DNA from: Aestuariivirga litoralis
Lineage (GTDB): Bacteria; Pseudomonadota; Alphaproteobacteria; Rhizobiales; Aestuariivirgaceae
Assembly (NCBI RefSeq): GCF_003234965.1
Contig: NZ_QKVK01000002.1
Span: forward strand, 124,001-188,000
Reading direction: 5' to 3'
DNA length: 64,000 bases
The position numbers and the translations under genes were made by a program. The notes beneath the pieces are model-generated. The model was given only the letters and a program-made list of their open reading frames with translations, made no database searches and was not told the DNA's origin. Below, one piece after another: positions 23,263 through 31,493 of the stretch. Numbering within the stretch: position 1 is the first letter of the stretch; every line of letters begins with the position of its first letter.

Positions 23263-25644
23263 GTGATTCGATCAGTGGTGGCGTCCGTGTTTGCAAAGCC
23301 TCCCCGCCGCGGTCCGGCAGGGTTTCAGGGGAAGAGATTGGGCAAGACGCACATCGGCGAGCTGTTCTTCAAGGAGAGGGTCCTCAGGGTTCCCTCGCCC
23401 TGGCCGGGCCGCTTCCGCATCGCCATTGGCGAGCGTCACCTGCGGCTTCTCATTACCTCGCTGATCGTTCTCTTTCTGTTAATGCTCGGCAGCTCGCTGC
23501 TGGTTCAGCTGACCGACAGCCGCACCACCCACGTGGCCGAGCAGAACCGGCTTTCGGCGCTGCATGGCCAGCTCGCGGCGCAGCGCATCAAGGCGGAGAT
23601 CGCGGGCGCCCTGGCGGCGGGCCGCACGCCGCCCGTCGTGAGCAGCGACTACCTCAAGGCCCTGCTGCCGCCCGAGGCGCTGGCCGAGGAACGCGTCTTC
23701 GCGGTGGCCAACAGCACCGGCGAGATCGCGGCGAGCATCCCGGCCTCGGCGCAGCTCGACGGCAAGTTCATCACCAGCGTGCTGTCGCCGCGCTTCGTGA
23801 CCGAGGCGCCGATCAACACCGGCGAGATGGCGCCGCTGACGCTGGCCTCCGGCGAAGAGGGCTTCGTCGCCATGTATGACCTGGGCGACTATCCCGGCAC
23901 GCTGATCGTGCTGCAGCGCCAGCAGGACGTGCTCTCCGCCTGGCGCTCGGGCGTCACGCAGGTGACGGCGCTGTTCATCGTCACCTTCTTCGTGCTGATG
24001 CTGCTGGGGGCGGCCTTCCACTGGCAGGCGGCCAAGGCGGCGGAGGCTGACTCGATCCTCGGCGTTGCAACGGCGCGGCTCGACAAGGCGCTGGACCGCG
24101 GCCAGTGCGGCATGTGGGACTGGGACGTGAACCGCGGCATCATCTTCTGGTCGCGCTCGATGTTCGACATGCTGGGCATGCCGGTGAAGGGCGACTATCT
24201 CTCCTTCGCCGAGATGGCGAGCCGCATCCACGAGAACGACACGCAGCTCGAGGAGGCGGTGGAACAGCTGCTCGACGGGCAGATCACCTCCTTCGACCAG
24301 GAATTCCGCATGCGCCACCAGGACGGCCATTACGTGTGGCTGCGCGCGCGCGTGGCGCTGGCGCCTGGCGAGCAGCAAGGCCAGCCGCACCTGATGGGCA
24401 TCGTCTTCGACATCACCCAGCAGAAGCTCGCCGACAAGCTGAACAAGGAAGCCGAGCTCCGCCTCAAAGACGCAATCGAGAACATCTCGGAAGCCTTCGT
24501 GCTGTGGGATGCCGACAACCGGCTGGTGCTGTGCAATTCCAAGTACCAGCAGTTCCATTCGCTGCCCGCCTCCGTGTGCATTCCCGGCACGCCCTACGAG
24601 GACGTGGTGCGCTCGGCCAAGGAGCCCGCCATCACCAAGCGCACCGGCATCCGTGGCGAGGGCGGCGGCGAGGGCCGCAGCTTCGAGGTGCAGCTCGCCG
24701 ACCGGCGCTGGCTGCAGATCAACGAGCGGCGCACCAAGGATGGCGGCTTCGTGTCGGTGGGCACCGACATCACCGCGCTGAAGCTGCAGGAAGAGCGGCT
24801 GCGCATGTCCGAGCGCGAGCTGATGATGACGGTGCGCGACCTGCAGAAGGAGCGCCTGCTCGCCGACCAGCAGGCCCAGCGCCTGGCCGACCTCGCCGAC
24901 AAGTATGCCCGGGAGAAGACCAGGGCCGAGGCCGCGAACCGGTCCAAGTCCGAGTTCCTCGCCAACATGAGCCACGAATTGCGCACGCCGCTCAACGCCA
25001 TCATCGGCTTCTCGGAGGTGATGCTGGCGCAGATGTTCGGCCCGATGGGATCGGACAAATATGCCGAGTACTCGCGCGACATCCACCGGAGCGGCCAGTT
25101 CCTGCTCGACGTCATCAACGACATCCTCGACATGTCGAAGATCGAGGCGGGCCGCATGTCGCTCGAATGCGAGACGCTGCAGGTCGATGCGGCCCTCGAC
25201 GAGGTGATGCGCCTGATCACGCCGCGCGCCTTCGAGGGCGGCGTGACGGTGGAGCGCCAGGTGCCGCAGGGCTTCACGCTGTGGGCCGACCGGCGCGCCT
25301 TCAAGCAGGTGCTGATCAACCTGCTCTCCAACGCCGTGAAGTTCACCCCCGAGGGCGGCAGGATCACCGTCTCGGCCCTGGCCTCGAACGGCGTGATGGC
25401 GATCGCCATCCGCGACACCGGCATCGGCATCCCCGCGCGCGACATCGAGAAGCTGGGCCGACCCTTTGAGCAGGTGGAGAACCAGTTCACCAAGTCGCGC
25501 GGCGGATCGGGCCTCGGGCTCGCCATCTCCAAGTCCTTCGTGGAGCTGCATGGCGGCACGCTGAGCATCCGCTCCACGGTGGGCCAGGGCACGGAAGTGA
25601 CCATCACCTTCCCGTTGCGGCCTGCCGCCGCCAAGGTCGCCTGA
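23263..25644 (+). CDS. Membrane PAS-domain sensor histidine kinase
   Basis: A 793-residue kinase. Order: cytoplasmic N-terminus; a membrane span near 66-87 (LLITSLIVLFLLMLGSSLLV); a periplasmic region; a second span near 230-250 (LFIVTFFVLMLLGAAFHW); a PAS/PAC domain near 270-390; a second PAS near 400-510; a coiled coil; the H-box ANMSHELRTPLNAIIGF with His near 571; and an ATPase domain with N, G1 (DTGIGIP) and G2 (GGSGLGLAI) boxes. The H-box region resembles the PleC/DivJ/PdhS group that phosphorylates DivK or PleD, but this is not proven. No partner regulator is adjacent. The start is a GTG without a strong ribosome site; a TTG at 23338 preceded by GAAGAGA is an alternative. Confidence 0.88.
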   Translation: MIRSVVASVFAKPPRRGPAGFQGKRLGKTHIGELFFKERVLRVPSPWPGRFRIAIGERHLRLLITSLIVLFLLMLGSSLLVQLTDSRTTHVAEQNRLSALHGQLAAQRIKAEIAGALAAGRTPPVVSSDYLKALLPPEALAEERVFAVANSTGEIAASIPASAQLDGKFITSVLSPRFVTEAPINTGEMAPLTLASGEEGFVAMYDLGDYPGTLIVLQRQQDVLSAWRSGVTQVTALFIVTFFVLMLLGAAFHWQAAKAAEADSILGVATARLDKALDRGQCGMWDWDVNRGIIFWSRSMFDMLGMPVKGDYLSFAEMASRIHENDTQLEEAVEQLLDGQITSFDQEFRMRHQDGHYVWLRARVALAPGEQQGQPHLMGIVFDITQQKLADKLNKEAELRLKDAIENISEAFVLWDADNRLVLCNSKYQQFHSLPASVCIPGTPYEDVVRSAKEPAITKRTGIRGEGGGEGRSFEVQLADRRWLQINERRTKDGGFVSVGTDITALKLQEERLRMSERELMMTVRDLQKERLLADQQAQRLADLADKYAREKTRAEAANRSKSEFLANMSHELRTPLNAIIGFSEVMLAQMFGPMGSDKYAEYSRDIHRSGQFLLDVINDILDMSKIEAGRMSLECETLQVDAALDEVMRLITPRAFEGGVTVERQVPQGFTLWADRRAFKQVLINLLSNAVKFTPEGGRITVSALASNGVMAIAIRDTGIGIPARDIEKLGRPFEQVENQFTKSRGGSGLGLAISKSFVELHGGTLSIRSTVGQGTEVTITFPLRPAAAKVA

Positions 25645-26199
25645 GTGCGGCTCATTCCCTTTTCGAGCCTTGTCGCCACGCCATGGAAGAACGGCGGCGG
25701 GGTGACGCGGCAGATCGCCTGCCACCCGCCAGGCAGCAGCCTCGATGACTTCGACTGGCGCATCTCGACAGCGGAGGTGGCGCAGGACGGCCCCTTCTCG
25801 CGCTTCACGGGCGTCGACCGGCGGCTTCTCATTCTCGACGGCGCGGGACTGGCGATGCGCCTTGCCGAGGGCCCGCGGCGCGTGCTGACGGGCGAGCACA
25901 TCGACTTTGCCGGGGAAGCGGAGGTCTTCGGCGCGCTGATCGACGGGCCGGTGACCGACTTCAACATCATGGTACGGCGTGAGCGCGTGCGGATGGAAGC
26001 CGAAGCCATGACCGTGATGGGCGATGCAGTGATCACCGCGCGCTGGCCAACCGGCCTGCTGTTCGTGCTGCGCGGTCAGATCTCCGTCGAGGGAACGGAA
26101 CTCTCCCGCTGGGACAGCCTGATGCTCGACAGGCCCATGACGCTGCGGGCCAGCGGCGCGGCGGAGCTTCTGCTCATCGGCTTCGAGGCGCTTTCCTAG
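25645..26199 (+). CDS. HutD/Ves family protein (second copy)
   Basis: A 184-residue HutD homologue: WKNGGGVTRQIACHPPGSSL near residue 14, FDWRISTAEVAQDGPFSRF, and LILDGAGLAMRLAEGPRRVL, matching block for block the protein encoded at 7235-7771 and closer to the family consensus (WKNGGG versus WRNGMG). It starts with GTG directly after the kinase stop (TGAGTG), so it is translated from the kinase mRNA. No hut genes are near. Function unknown. Confidence 0.87.
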   Translation: MRLIPFSSLVATPWKNGGGVTRQIACHPPGSSLDDFDWRISTAEVAQDGPFSRFTGVDRRLLILDGAGLAMRLAEGPRRVLTGEHIDFAGEAEVFGALIDGPVTDFNIMVRRERVRMEAEAMTVMGDAVITARWPTGLLFVLRGQISVEGTELSRWDSLMLDRPMTLRASGAAELLLIGFEALS

Positions 26200-26203
26200 G
26201 AGG

Positions 26204-26704
26204 TCAGTCCGGCTTGCCGTCAGGCTTGCCGCGGCCACGGTCCTCGCGGTTGCGGAGGTGCTGGGCCATGATGCGGCGCTCCTCCGGCGTGAGCCTGTCG
26301 AGCAGCGCCATGGCGGCCGTGCTGCCTGCCACGAACAGTGCCTCGCTCTGCGCGGTGAAACCCTCGACCGCGGCCCGGACGCGCGCGGCGTCATAGGGCT
26401 CGGCCTCCAGCGCGTCGGCCAGCGCGATGACCTGCGCCTTCACCGCGCGGCGGCCCTCGCGGATCTCCTTGTCCTGCGCCTTGAAGGCGGCGAGAAGCTC
26501 GGCGCGGCGTGCCCGGTCGAGATCGCGGAAGAAAAAGCGCGGGATCAGCTGGGTCTGGGTCAGCCGGGCATAGCGCTCCGGCCCCATGCCGACATACCAG
26601 CGCGCCGCCACCGCACCGGCCACCAGCAGGTTGAGCGCGAGCGAGACGACGAGCGCCACGATGATCCAGTTGATGCGGCGCGGAGTTGACGGGGTGTCGC
26701 TCAT
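26204..26704 (-). CDS. Periplasmic metal-sensor/Spy-like protein
   Basis: A 166-residue protein with one N-terminal membrane anchor (IIVALVVSLALNLLVAGAVA, about 12-31) and a helical periplasmic part containing LTPEERRIMAQHLRN, the LTxxQ-like element of the Metal_resist/Spy group. The tail is charged (REDRGRGKPDGKPD). Relatives sense or bind metals or act as small chaperones. It overlaps the upstream membrane protein gene by 4 bp and is the last of a four-gene minus-strand set headed by an EF-hand protein and an ECF sigma factor. Confidence 0.75.
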   Translation of the reverse strand: MSDTPSTPRRINWIIVALVVSLALNLLVAGAVAARWYVGMGPERYARLTQTQLIPRFFFRDLDRARRAELLAAFKAQDKEIREGRRAVKAQVIALADALEAEPYDAARVRAAVEGFTAQSEALFVAGSTAAMALLDRLTPEERRIMAQHLRNREDRGRGKPDGKPD

Positions 26705-27072
26705 GTCGTGCCTTCCTCGGCATAGGCATCGCCGACGCCGCCCAGATCATCGACCGGTGCATCATCGTTCAGCGCCACGCCGCCGGTGACGGCGCTGGGC
26801 ATCAGGAAGTCGATCCGGCCATTGGCGCCCAGCCAGACGCCCAGCGCCAGCGAGGCGGCGAGCGGCACCGCCGCGGCATAGCGCCAGACCGTGGCGCGCC
26901 GGCGCGCGCGCGGCACGAAGGCGATGACCCTGGCCTGTTGCGGCTCCTCGGCGATGCGCGCCATCAGCCGGTCCATGGCGCCGGCGGGAATGGGCGGCCG
27001 GGAGGCATGCCGCAGCACGGCATCGACCTCCCGGTCACCGGAATGATTGTTGTCCTGTTCCATCTCTTTCAC
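26701..27072 (-). CDS. Single-span membrane protein, putative anti-sigma factor
   Basis: A 123-residue protein with a cytoplasmic N-terminal half containing a helix (AGAMDRLMARIAEEPQ) and one membrane span near 66-82 (AAAVPLAASLALGVWLG), followed by a short acidic tail. Position directly after an ECF sigma gene, with a 4-bp overlap, is the classical place for an anti-sigma factor, although no zinc-binding HxxxCxxC motif is present. Assignment rests on position and layout. Confidence 0.6.
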   Translation of the reverse strand: MKEMEQDNNHSGDREVDAVLRHASRPPIPAGAMDRLMARIAEEPQQARVIAFVPRARRRATVWRYAAAVPLAASLALGVWLGANGRIDFLMPSAVTGGVALNDDAPVDDLGGVGDAYAEEGTT

Positions 27073-27662
27073 TGCCCCGTTTCAGCCAGTCCGCCGAGCA
27101 GCTCGCGCCACTCTGCCGACAGGCTGTCCTTCAGTCCCCGCCGCGCCCGCGACAGGAGGGATTCGAGCGCATCGACGCTCACCTCCAGCACGGCCGCGGC
27201 CTCGATATTGGTCAGCCCCTCGAAATACACAAGCGACAGCGCAAGGCGCTGGCGCTCCGGAAGCGCCGCGATGCGGGAATCGACCAGCCGGGCCGCCTGC
27301 GCCCGGTCCAGCGGCGCATCGGGCCTGGCCTGCGGATCGGCAACCTCGGGCGCCTCCTCGAGTGGCGTGCCGCGCGGCCTGCGGCTGCGGTCGATCACCG
27401 CATTGGCAGCCACGCGCATCAGCCAGCCCTTCAGCGCCGCCGCCTCGCGCACCTGGCCGGGGTTGCGCCACAGCTTGAGGAAGGCCTCCTGCGCCACGTC
27501 CTCGGCATCCGCCCCGCCATTGGTCATCCGCCACACCAGCCGGTAGACCGGCTGGTAGTGGCGGCTGGCGATCTCGGCGAAGGCCGCATGCGAGCCACCG
27601 GCGGCGGCCTCGAGAAGGCCGGCATCCGTCATCTGGCGGAGGGCCGATGGCTCTGGCGTCAA
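27069..27662 (-). CDS. ECF-type RNA polymerase sigma factor
   Basis: A 197-residue ECF factor with region 2 (HYQPVYRLVWRMTNGGADAE, then DVAQEAFLKLWRN) and region 4 (LPERQRLALSLVYFEGLTNI followed by EAAAVLEVSVDALESLLSRA). The reading starts at a TTG at 27662; an ATG 30 bp downstream (MTDAGLLEAA) is an alternative, and neither has a strong ribosome site. It follows the EF-hand gene by 21 bp and overlaps the putative anti-sigma gene, so the four genes form one operon. A calcium or metal signal is plausible, judging from the neighbours. Confidence 0.9.
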   Translation of the reverse strand: MTPEPSALRQMTDAGLLEAAAGGSHAAFAEIASRHYQPVYRLVWRMTNGGADAEDVAQEAFLKLWRNPGQVREAAALKGWLMRVAANAVIDRSRRPRGTPLEEAPEVADPQARPDAPLDRAQAARLVDSRIAALPERQRLALSLVYFEGLTNIEAAAVLEVSVDALESLLSRARRGLKDSLSAEWRELLGGLAETGQ

Positions 27663-27683
27663 GATATGGGTCCGGTCGCGCCG

Positions 27684-28139
27684 TCAGTTGGGTTGTGCTC
27701 CGCTAGGGGTAACGGGTTTCCTGAGCTTGGCAACCCGATAGTTCTGCGCCTCGCCGAGGCTCACGCCGCCATCATGGTCGGCATCCGCCGCGGCGATCAG
27801 CCGGTCGACCGAGGCATCGAGCTCGGCCCTCGTGATGGCGCCGTCCTTATTGGTGTCGAGATCGGCCAGGATGCGGGCGCGGCGGCGTTCCAGCGCCTGC
27901 TCCAGCGCGTCGTTGAGTTCGGCGGTGGAGACGGCGCCATTGCGGTCGGCATCCAGCCGCTCGAAGCGCTTCTCCGCGCGGGGCGCGAGTTCCGCCGCCG
28001 TCACCTTGCCGTTGGCGTCGACATCCACCCGGGTGAAGGTCTTGGGGCTCTTGGGCAAATAGGGCTGCATGGCGAAGGCGGTGGCGGGCACCACGGCGCA
28101 GGCGCTGAACAGGGCGATCGCAAGGCTCAGTCGGTTCAT
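27684..28139 (-). CDS. Secreted EF-hand calcium-binding protein
   Basis: A 151-residue protein with a signal peptide (MNRLSLAIALFSACAVVPAT, cleavage after AFA) and four EF-hand loops: DVDANGKVTAAEL, DADRNGAVSTAEL, DLDTNKDGAITRAEL and DADHDGGVSLGEA. It should bind Ca2+ in the periplasm. AGGAGGAA precedes the ATG. It heads the sigma/anti-sigma/Spy-like set, which suggests that calcium or envelope state feeds into that ECF system. Confidence 0.88.
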   Translation of the reverse strand: MNRLSLAIALFSACAVVPATAFAMQPYLPKSPKTFTRVDVDANGKVTAAELAPRAEKRFERLDADRNGAVSTAELNDALEQALERRRARILADLDTNKDGAITRAELDASVDRLIAAADADHDGGVSLGEAQNYRVAKLRKPVTPSGAQPN

Positions 28140-28208
28140 CGGACGGTTCCTCCTCTTGGCTGTCCTGAAGGCAAGACGCCGTGGAACGGCAAATCCGTCG
28201 CGGAATGT

Positions 28209-31088
28209 TCAGGAGGCGGGGCCGACCAGCCGGTCGAAGACCTCCGCAACCTCGGACTGGGACTCGGCCAGCAGGGCCTCTGCCGTGGCGATGTCGGGCG
28301 TCACCGCGGCATTGGCCACCAGCAGGTTGAGGGCGGGCAGCGCCTTTGCAGGATCATAGGGCCCGTCGAGGCAGAGGCGCAGCATCTGGGTGAGGCGGTG
28401 GTAGAGAAGCCCCGCTCGCTTCAGCGCCGCATGGTCGGCATCTGCCAGCAGCCCGGCCCGGTGCAGCTTCTCCAGTGCGGCGAGCGTGTTGGTGTCCAGC
28501 ACGTGCGGATGCGCGTGGGCATGGATCAGCTGAAGCGTCTGGGCGATGAATTCGAGCTCGACCAGGCCGCCCCTTGCCCGCTTCACGTCCCACACCCCGC
28601 CCGAACCCTGCTCCTTCAGCATCAGCTTGCGCATGTCGACCACGTCCGCCCGCACCTTTGCATCATCCCTCGGCTCGCAGAGCGCGGCGCGGATATGGGC
28701 GGCGAGTTCGGTCATCAGGCCGGGATCACCGCAGACCGGGCGCGCGCGGGTGAGCGCCAGCTTCTCCCAGGTCCAGGCGGAATCGCGATGATAGCTCTCG
28801 AAGCTCGAGAGGCTCGCCGCCACCGGCCCCTTGCTGCCAGAGGGGCGGAGCCGCATGTCCACCTCGTAGAGCACGCCCTCCGCCGTGGGGGCGGAGATGG
28901 CCGCGATCAGGCGCTGGCTGAGCCGCGCGTAATACTGGTTGACGCTCAGGGGCTTGGCGCCCTCGCTCATCTCGGCGCCTTGGGCGGCGTCATAGATGAT
29001 GATGAGGTCGAGGTCGGAACCTGCCGTCATCTCGTTGCCGCCGAGCTTGCCCATGGCGATGACGGCGCTGCGCCCGCCCGGCACATGGCCGTTGCGGCGG
29101 AGTTGGTCCTCCGTCACCGCCCGGTGCAGGCGGCCCAGCAGCAGGCCTGCGAGCTGCGAGAAGGCGAGGCCCGTCTCCGCCGCTCCGGCGGTTTCCGACA
29201 GCACGCGCACGCCGATGCGGAAGGCCTGTTCCTTGCCGACGATGCGGGCGCGGTCGGCCACCTCGTCCGTTTCCACCCCCTCCGGCATGGCGGCGGCGAT
29301 GAGCTGCGCCATCTCCGCCTCGGAGGGCAGCGAGGTGAAGAAGCCGGGATCGAGCACCGCGTCCAGCACCTTGGGGCGGCGGCTCAGTTGCTCCGCCAGG
29401 CGCGGCGCGCTGCCGAGGATGGTGGCGAGGAGATCGAGAAGCCTCGGGTTGGCCTTCAGGAGCGAAAACAGCTGCACGCCGGCCGGAAGCCCGCTCAGGA
29501 ACTTGTCGAAGGCAAGGAAGGCGAGGTCGGCATCACCCATGGCGGCGAGCGCGGTCAGGAGCTTCGGCATCAGCTCGGTCAAAAGCTCGCGCGCCTTGGC
29601 GCTGCGGGTCGCCGCATAGCGCCCGAAATGCCAGCCGCGGATGGTGGCGGAAACCTCCGACGGGCTCCTGTAGCCCATGCGCGACAGGGTCTCGATCGTT
29701 TCCGGGTCGTCCTCGCCGCCGGTGAAGACGAGGCTTCCGCCCGCGGTGCCCAGCTCCTCGGCGGATTCGAACAGGCGTGAGTAATGGCCCTGCACGCATT
29801 CGAGCACGCGGCGCACCTCCGCCTCGAAGCTTCCGCCATCAGCGAAGCCGCAGAAGCGGGCCATGCTTTCGAAGGCAGGATCATCCGCCGGCAGCGTGTG
29901 GGTCTGCTCGTCATTCACCATCTGCACGCGGTGCTCGATGGCGCGCAGGAAGCGATAGGCCGAGGTGAGCTCGGACGCCGCCTCGTGGGTGATCCACTGC
30001 GCGTCCGCCAGCGCTTCAAGCATGGCGATGGTGCTCCGCCCACGGAGCTTCGGATTGCGGCCGCCGGCGATGAGCTGCTGGGTCTGGACGAAGAACTCGA
30101 TCTCGCGGATGCCGCCGCGGCCGAGCTTCAGGTTATGGCCCCTGACCTTCACCTCGCCATGGCCCTTCACGGCATGGATCTGGCGCTTCATCGACTGCAC
30201 GTCGGCAATCGCCGCGAAGTCGAGATACTTGCGCCAGATATAGGGCCTGAGGCGGGAGAGGAACTCATCGCCCAGCGCCGTGTCACCGGCGCAGGGCCGC
30301 GCCTTGATCATCGCGGCACGCTCCCAGTTCTGGCCCTGGTTGAGGTAATAGATTTCCGCCGCGTCGATGGAGATCGCCACCTGCGTGGCGCGCGGGTCGG
30401 GCCTCAGGCGCAGGTCGGTGCGGAAGACATAGCCATCCTCCGTCACGTCCTGCATCAGCTGAACGAGACGCCTCGTGAAGCGCACGAAGAAGGTGGCGGC
30501 CTCCTGGCTGTCGCCGAGCAGCGGCGTCAGCGCGTCGTAAAGGATGATGAGGTCGATGTCGGAGGAGTAGTTGAGCTCATGCGCCCCCTGCTTGCCCATG
30601 GCGAGCGCCACGTAGCCGCATTGGGCCTGCGGTTGGGCGGGGTCGGCGAGCGTCACCTTGCCCTGCCGCGCATAATCCGCCAGCAGCCAGGAAATGGCGG
30701 CGGAAAGTGCGGCATCGGCAAGATCGGTGAGCGCCACCGTCACCTGCTCCACGTCCCAGGTGCCCGAGAGATCGGCCACCGCGCAGAGCAGCGCCACCCG
30801 CTTCTTCACCTGCCGCAGCCTCGCCATGACCTCCGCCTGGCTGAGGGCCGGGTCGACATGGCGGAGGCCTGCGAGCTGCAGCCCCAGCAGCTGGTCCGGA
30901 TCCTCGCGGAACACGCAGGCCGCGAAGGCCGGGTCGCGCAGCATCAGCTGCCGGAGATAGGGCGAGGCGCCGGCAATGTTCTCCGCCAGCGCCGCCTTCT
31001 CCGCCGGAATGGCCCCGGGCGGCATTTCGGCACGGAAGAGAGCGATGGCAGCGTTGTCGAGGGCGGGCTGGGGCGGGGGAAGAAGCAT
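28209..31088 (-). CDS. glnE: Bifunctional glutamine synthetase adenylyltransferase/adenylyl-removing enzyme
   Basis: A 959-residue GlnE. Two nucleotidyltransferase domains are visible: the first (deadenylylation) with GKQGAHELNYSSDIDLIILY near 190, the second (adenylylation) with GKLGGNEMTAGSDLDLIIIY near 690. It turns glutamine synthetase off and on in response to PII. The start at 31088 (MLLPPPQPAL) is chosen because the 27 residues upstream are poorly conserved in character. In rhizobia glnE lies directly after the degP two-component genes; here an RHS locus separates them. Confidence 0.95.
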   Translation of the reverse strand: MLLPPPQPALDNAAIALFRAEMPPGAIPAEKAALAENIAGASPYLRQLMLRDPAFAACVFREDPDQLLGLQLAGLRHVDPALSQAEVMARLRQVKKRVALLCAVADLSGTWDVEQVTVALTDLADAALSAAISWLLADYARQGKVTLADPAQPQAQCGYVALAMGKQGAHELNYSSDIDLIILYDALTPLLGDSQEAATFFVRFTRRLVQLMQDVTEDGYVFRTDLRLRPDPRATQVAISIDAAEIYYLNQGQNWERAAMIKARPCAGDTALGDEFLSRLRPYIWRKYLDFAAIADVQSMKRQIHAVKGHGEVKVRGHNLKLGRGGIREIEFFVQTQQLIAGGRNPKLRGRSTIAMLEALADAQWITHEAASELTSAYRFLRAIEHRVQMVNDEQTHTLPADDPAFESMARFCGFADGGSFEAEVRRVLECVQGHYSRLFESAEELGTAGGSLVFTGGEDDPETIETLSRMGYRSPSEVSATIRGWHFGRYAATRSAKARELLTELMPKLLTALAAMGDADLAFLAFDKFLSGLPAGVQLFSLLKANPRLLDLLATILGSAPRLAEQLSRRPKVLDAVLDPGFFTSLPSEAEMAQLIAAAMPEGVETDEVADRARIVGKEQAFRIGVRVLSETAGAAETGLAFSQLAGLLLGRLHRAVTEDQLRRNGHVPGGRSAVIAMGKLGGNEMTAGSDLDLIIIYDAAQGAEMSEGAKPLSVNQYYARLSQRLIAAISAPTAEGVLYEVDMRLRPSGSKGPVAASLSSFESYHRDSAWTWEKLALTRARPVCGDPGLMTELAAHIRAALCEPRDDAKVRADVVDMRKLMLKEQGSGGVWDVKRARGGLVELEFIAQTLQLIHAHAHPHVLDTNTLAALEKLHRAGLLADADHAALKRAGLLYHRLTQMLRLCLDGPYDPAKALPALNLLVANAAVTPDIATAEALLAESQSEVAEVFDRLVGPAS

Positions 31089-31250
31089 GCCCGGCGTTTT
31101 AGGACATGTTTGGGAAAAGAGGAAACGGGCCGCAGAGGCCACAGACCGTGGCCCCTCTTCCGGCGTCACGGCCCCGGGGCGCTGGCCCGTTCCGCACGTC
31201 CGGCAGCATGCCTCATGGTCATGCGACCTTATCCGGGGCCCCGCAAGCGG

Positions 31251-31403
31251 CTAGGGGCAAACACAGGTGCCATCTGCCCAGCGGCCACCACGATCATGAC
31301 ACAGGTCGATGGCCCCCTGCAAAATCACCCAGTACAAGACACCACAGAGAAGCAGGGAAATTGCGACCAGGAAAGCACCGGTCAACTGCCGACGGAATTT
31401 CAT
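31251..31403 (-). CDS. Small membrane protein with a Cys-rich tail, RHS partner
   Basis: A 50-residue reading frame too short for ordinary gene finders. It begins MKFRRQLTGA, continues with one membrane span (FLVAISLLLCGVLYWVILQG, about 11-30), and ends in CHDRGGRWADGTCVCP. The pattern C-x3-GG-x-W-x3-G-x-C is seen in small proteins near RHS and polymorphic-toxin genes. AAGGGG lies about 12 bp before the ATG. It is 90 bp after the RHS stop on the same strand. An immunity or export-partner role is possible but unproven. Confidence 0.55.
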   Translation of the reverse strand: MKFRRQLTGAFLVAISLLLCGVLYWVILQGAIDLCHDRGGRWADGTCVCP

Positions 31404-31493
31404 GCCGTGTCACGCCCCTTGGACGGGGCAGCAGCGGGGCGTGTCGATCCACGCCCCAAGGGTTCTGCCGCCTTGCACCGGCTCGACCTTCGG

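Noticed and set aside
23479-26394. 971-codon open frame on the minus strand
   Set aside because: Antisense to the PAS kinase and HutD genes, which have clear domains. The frame stays open because of high GC at codon third positions; its translation is low-complexity and Arg/His/Gly-rich.
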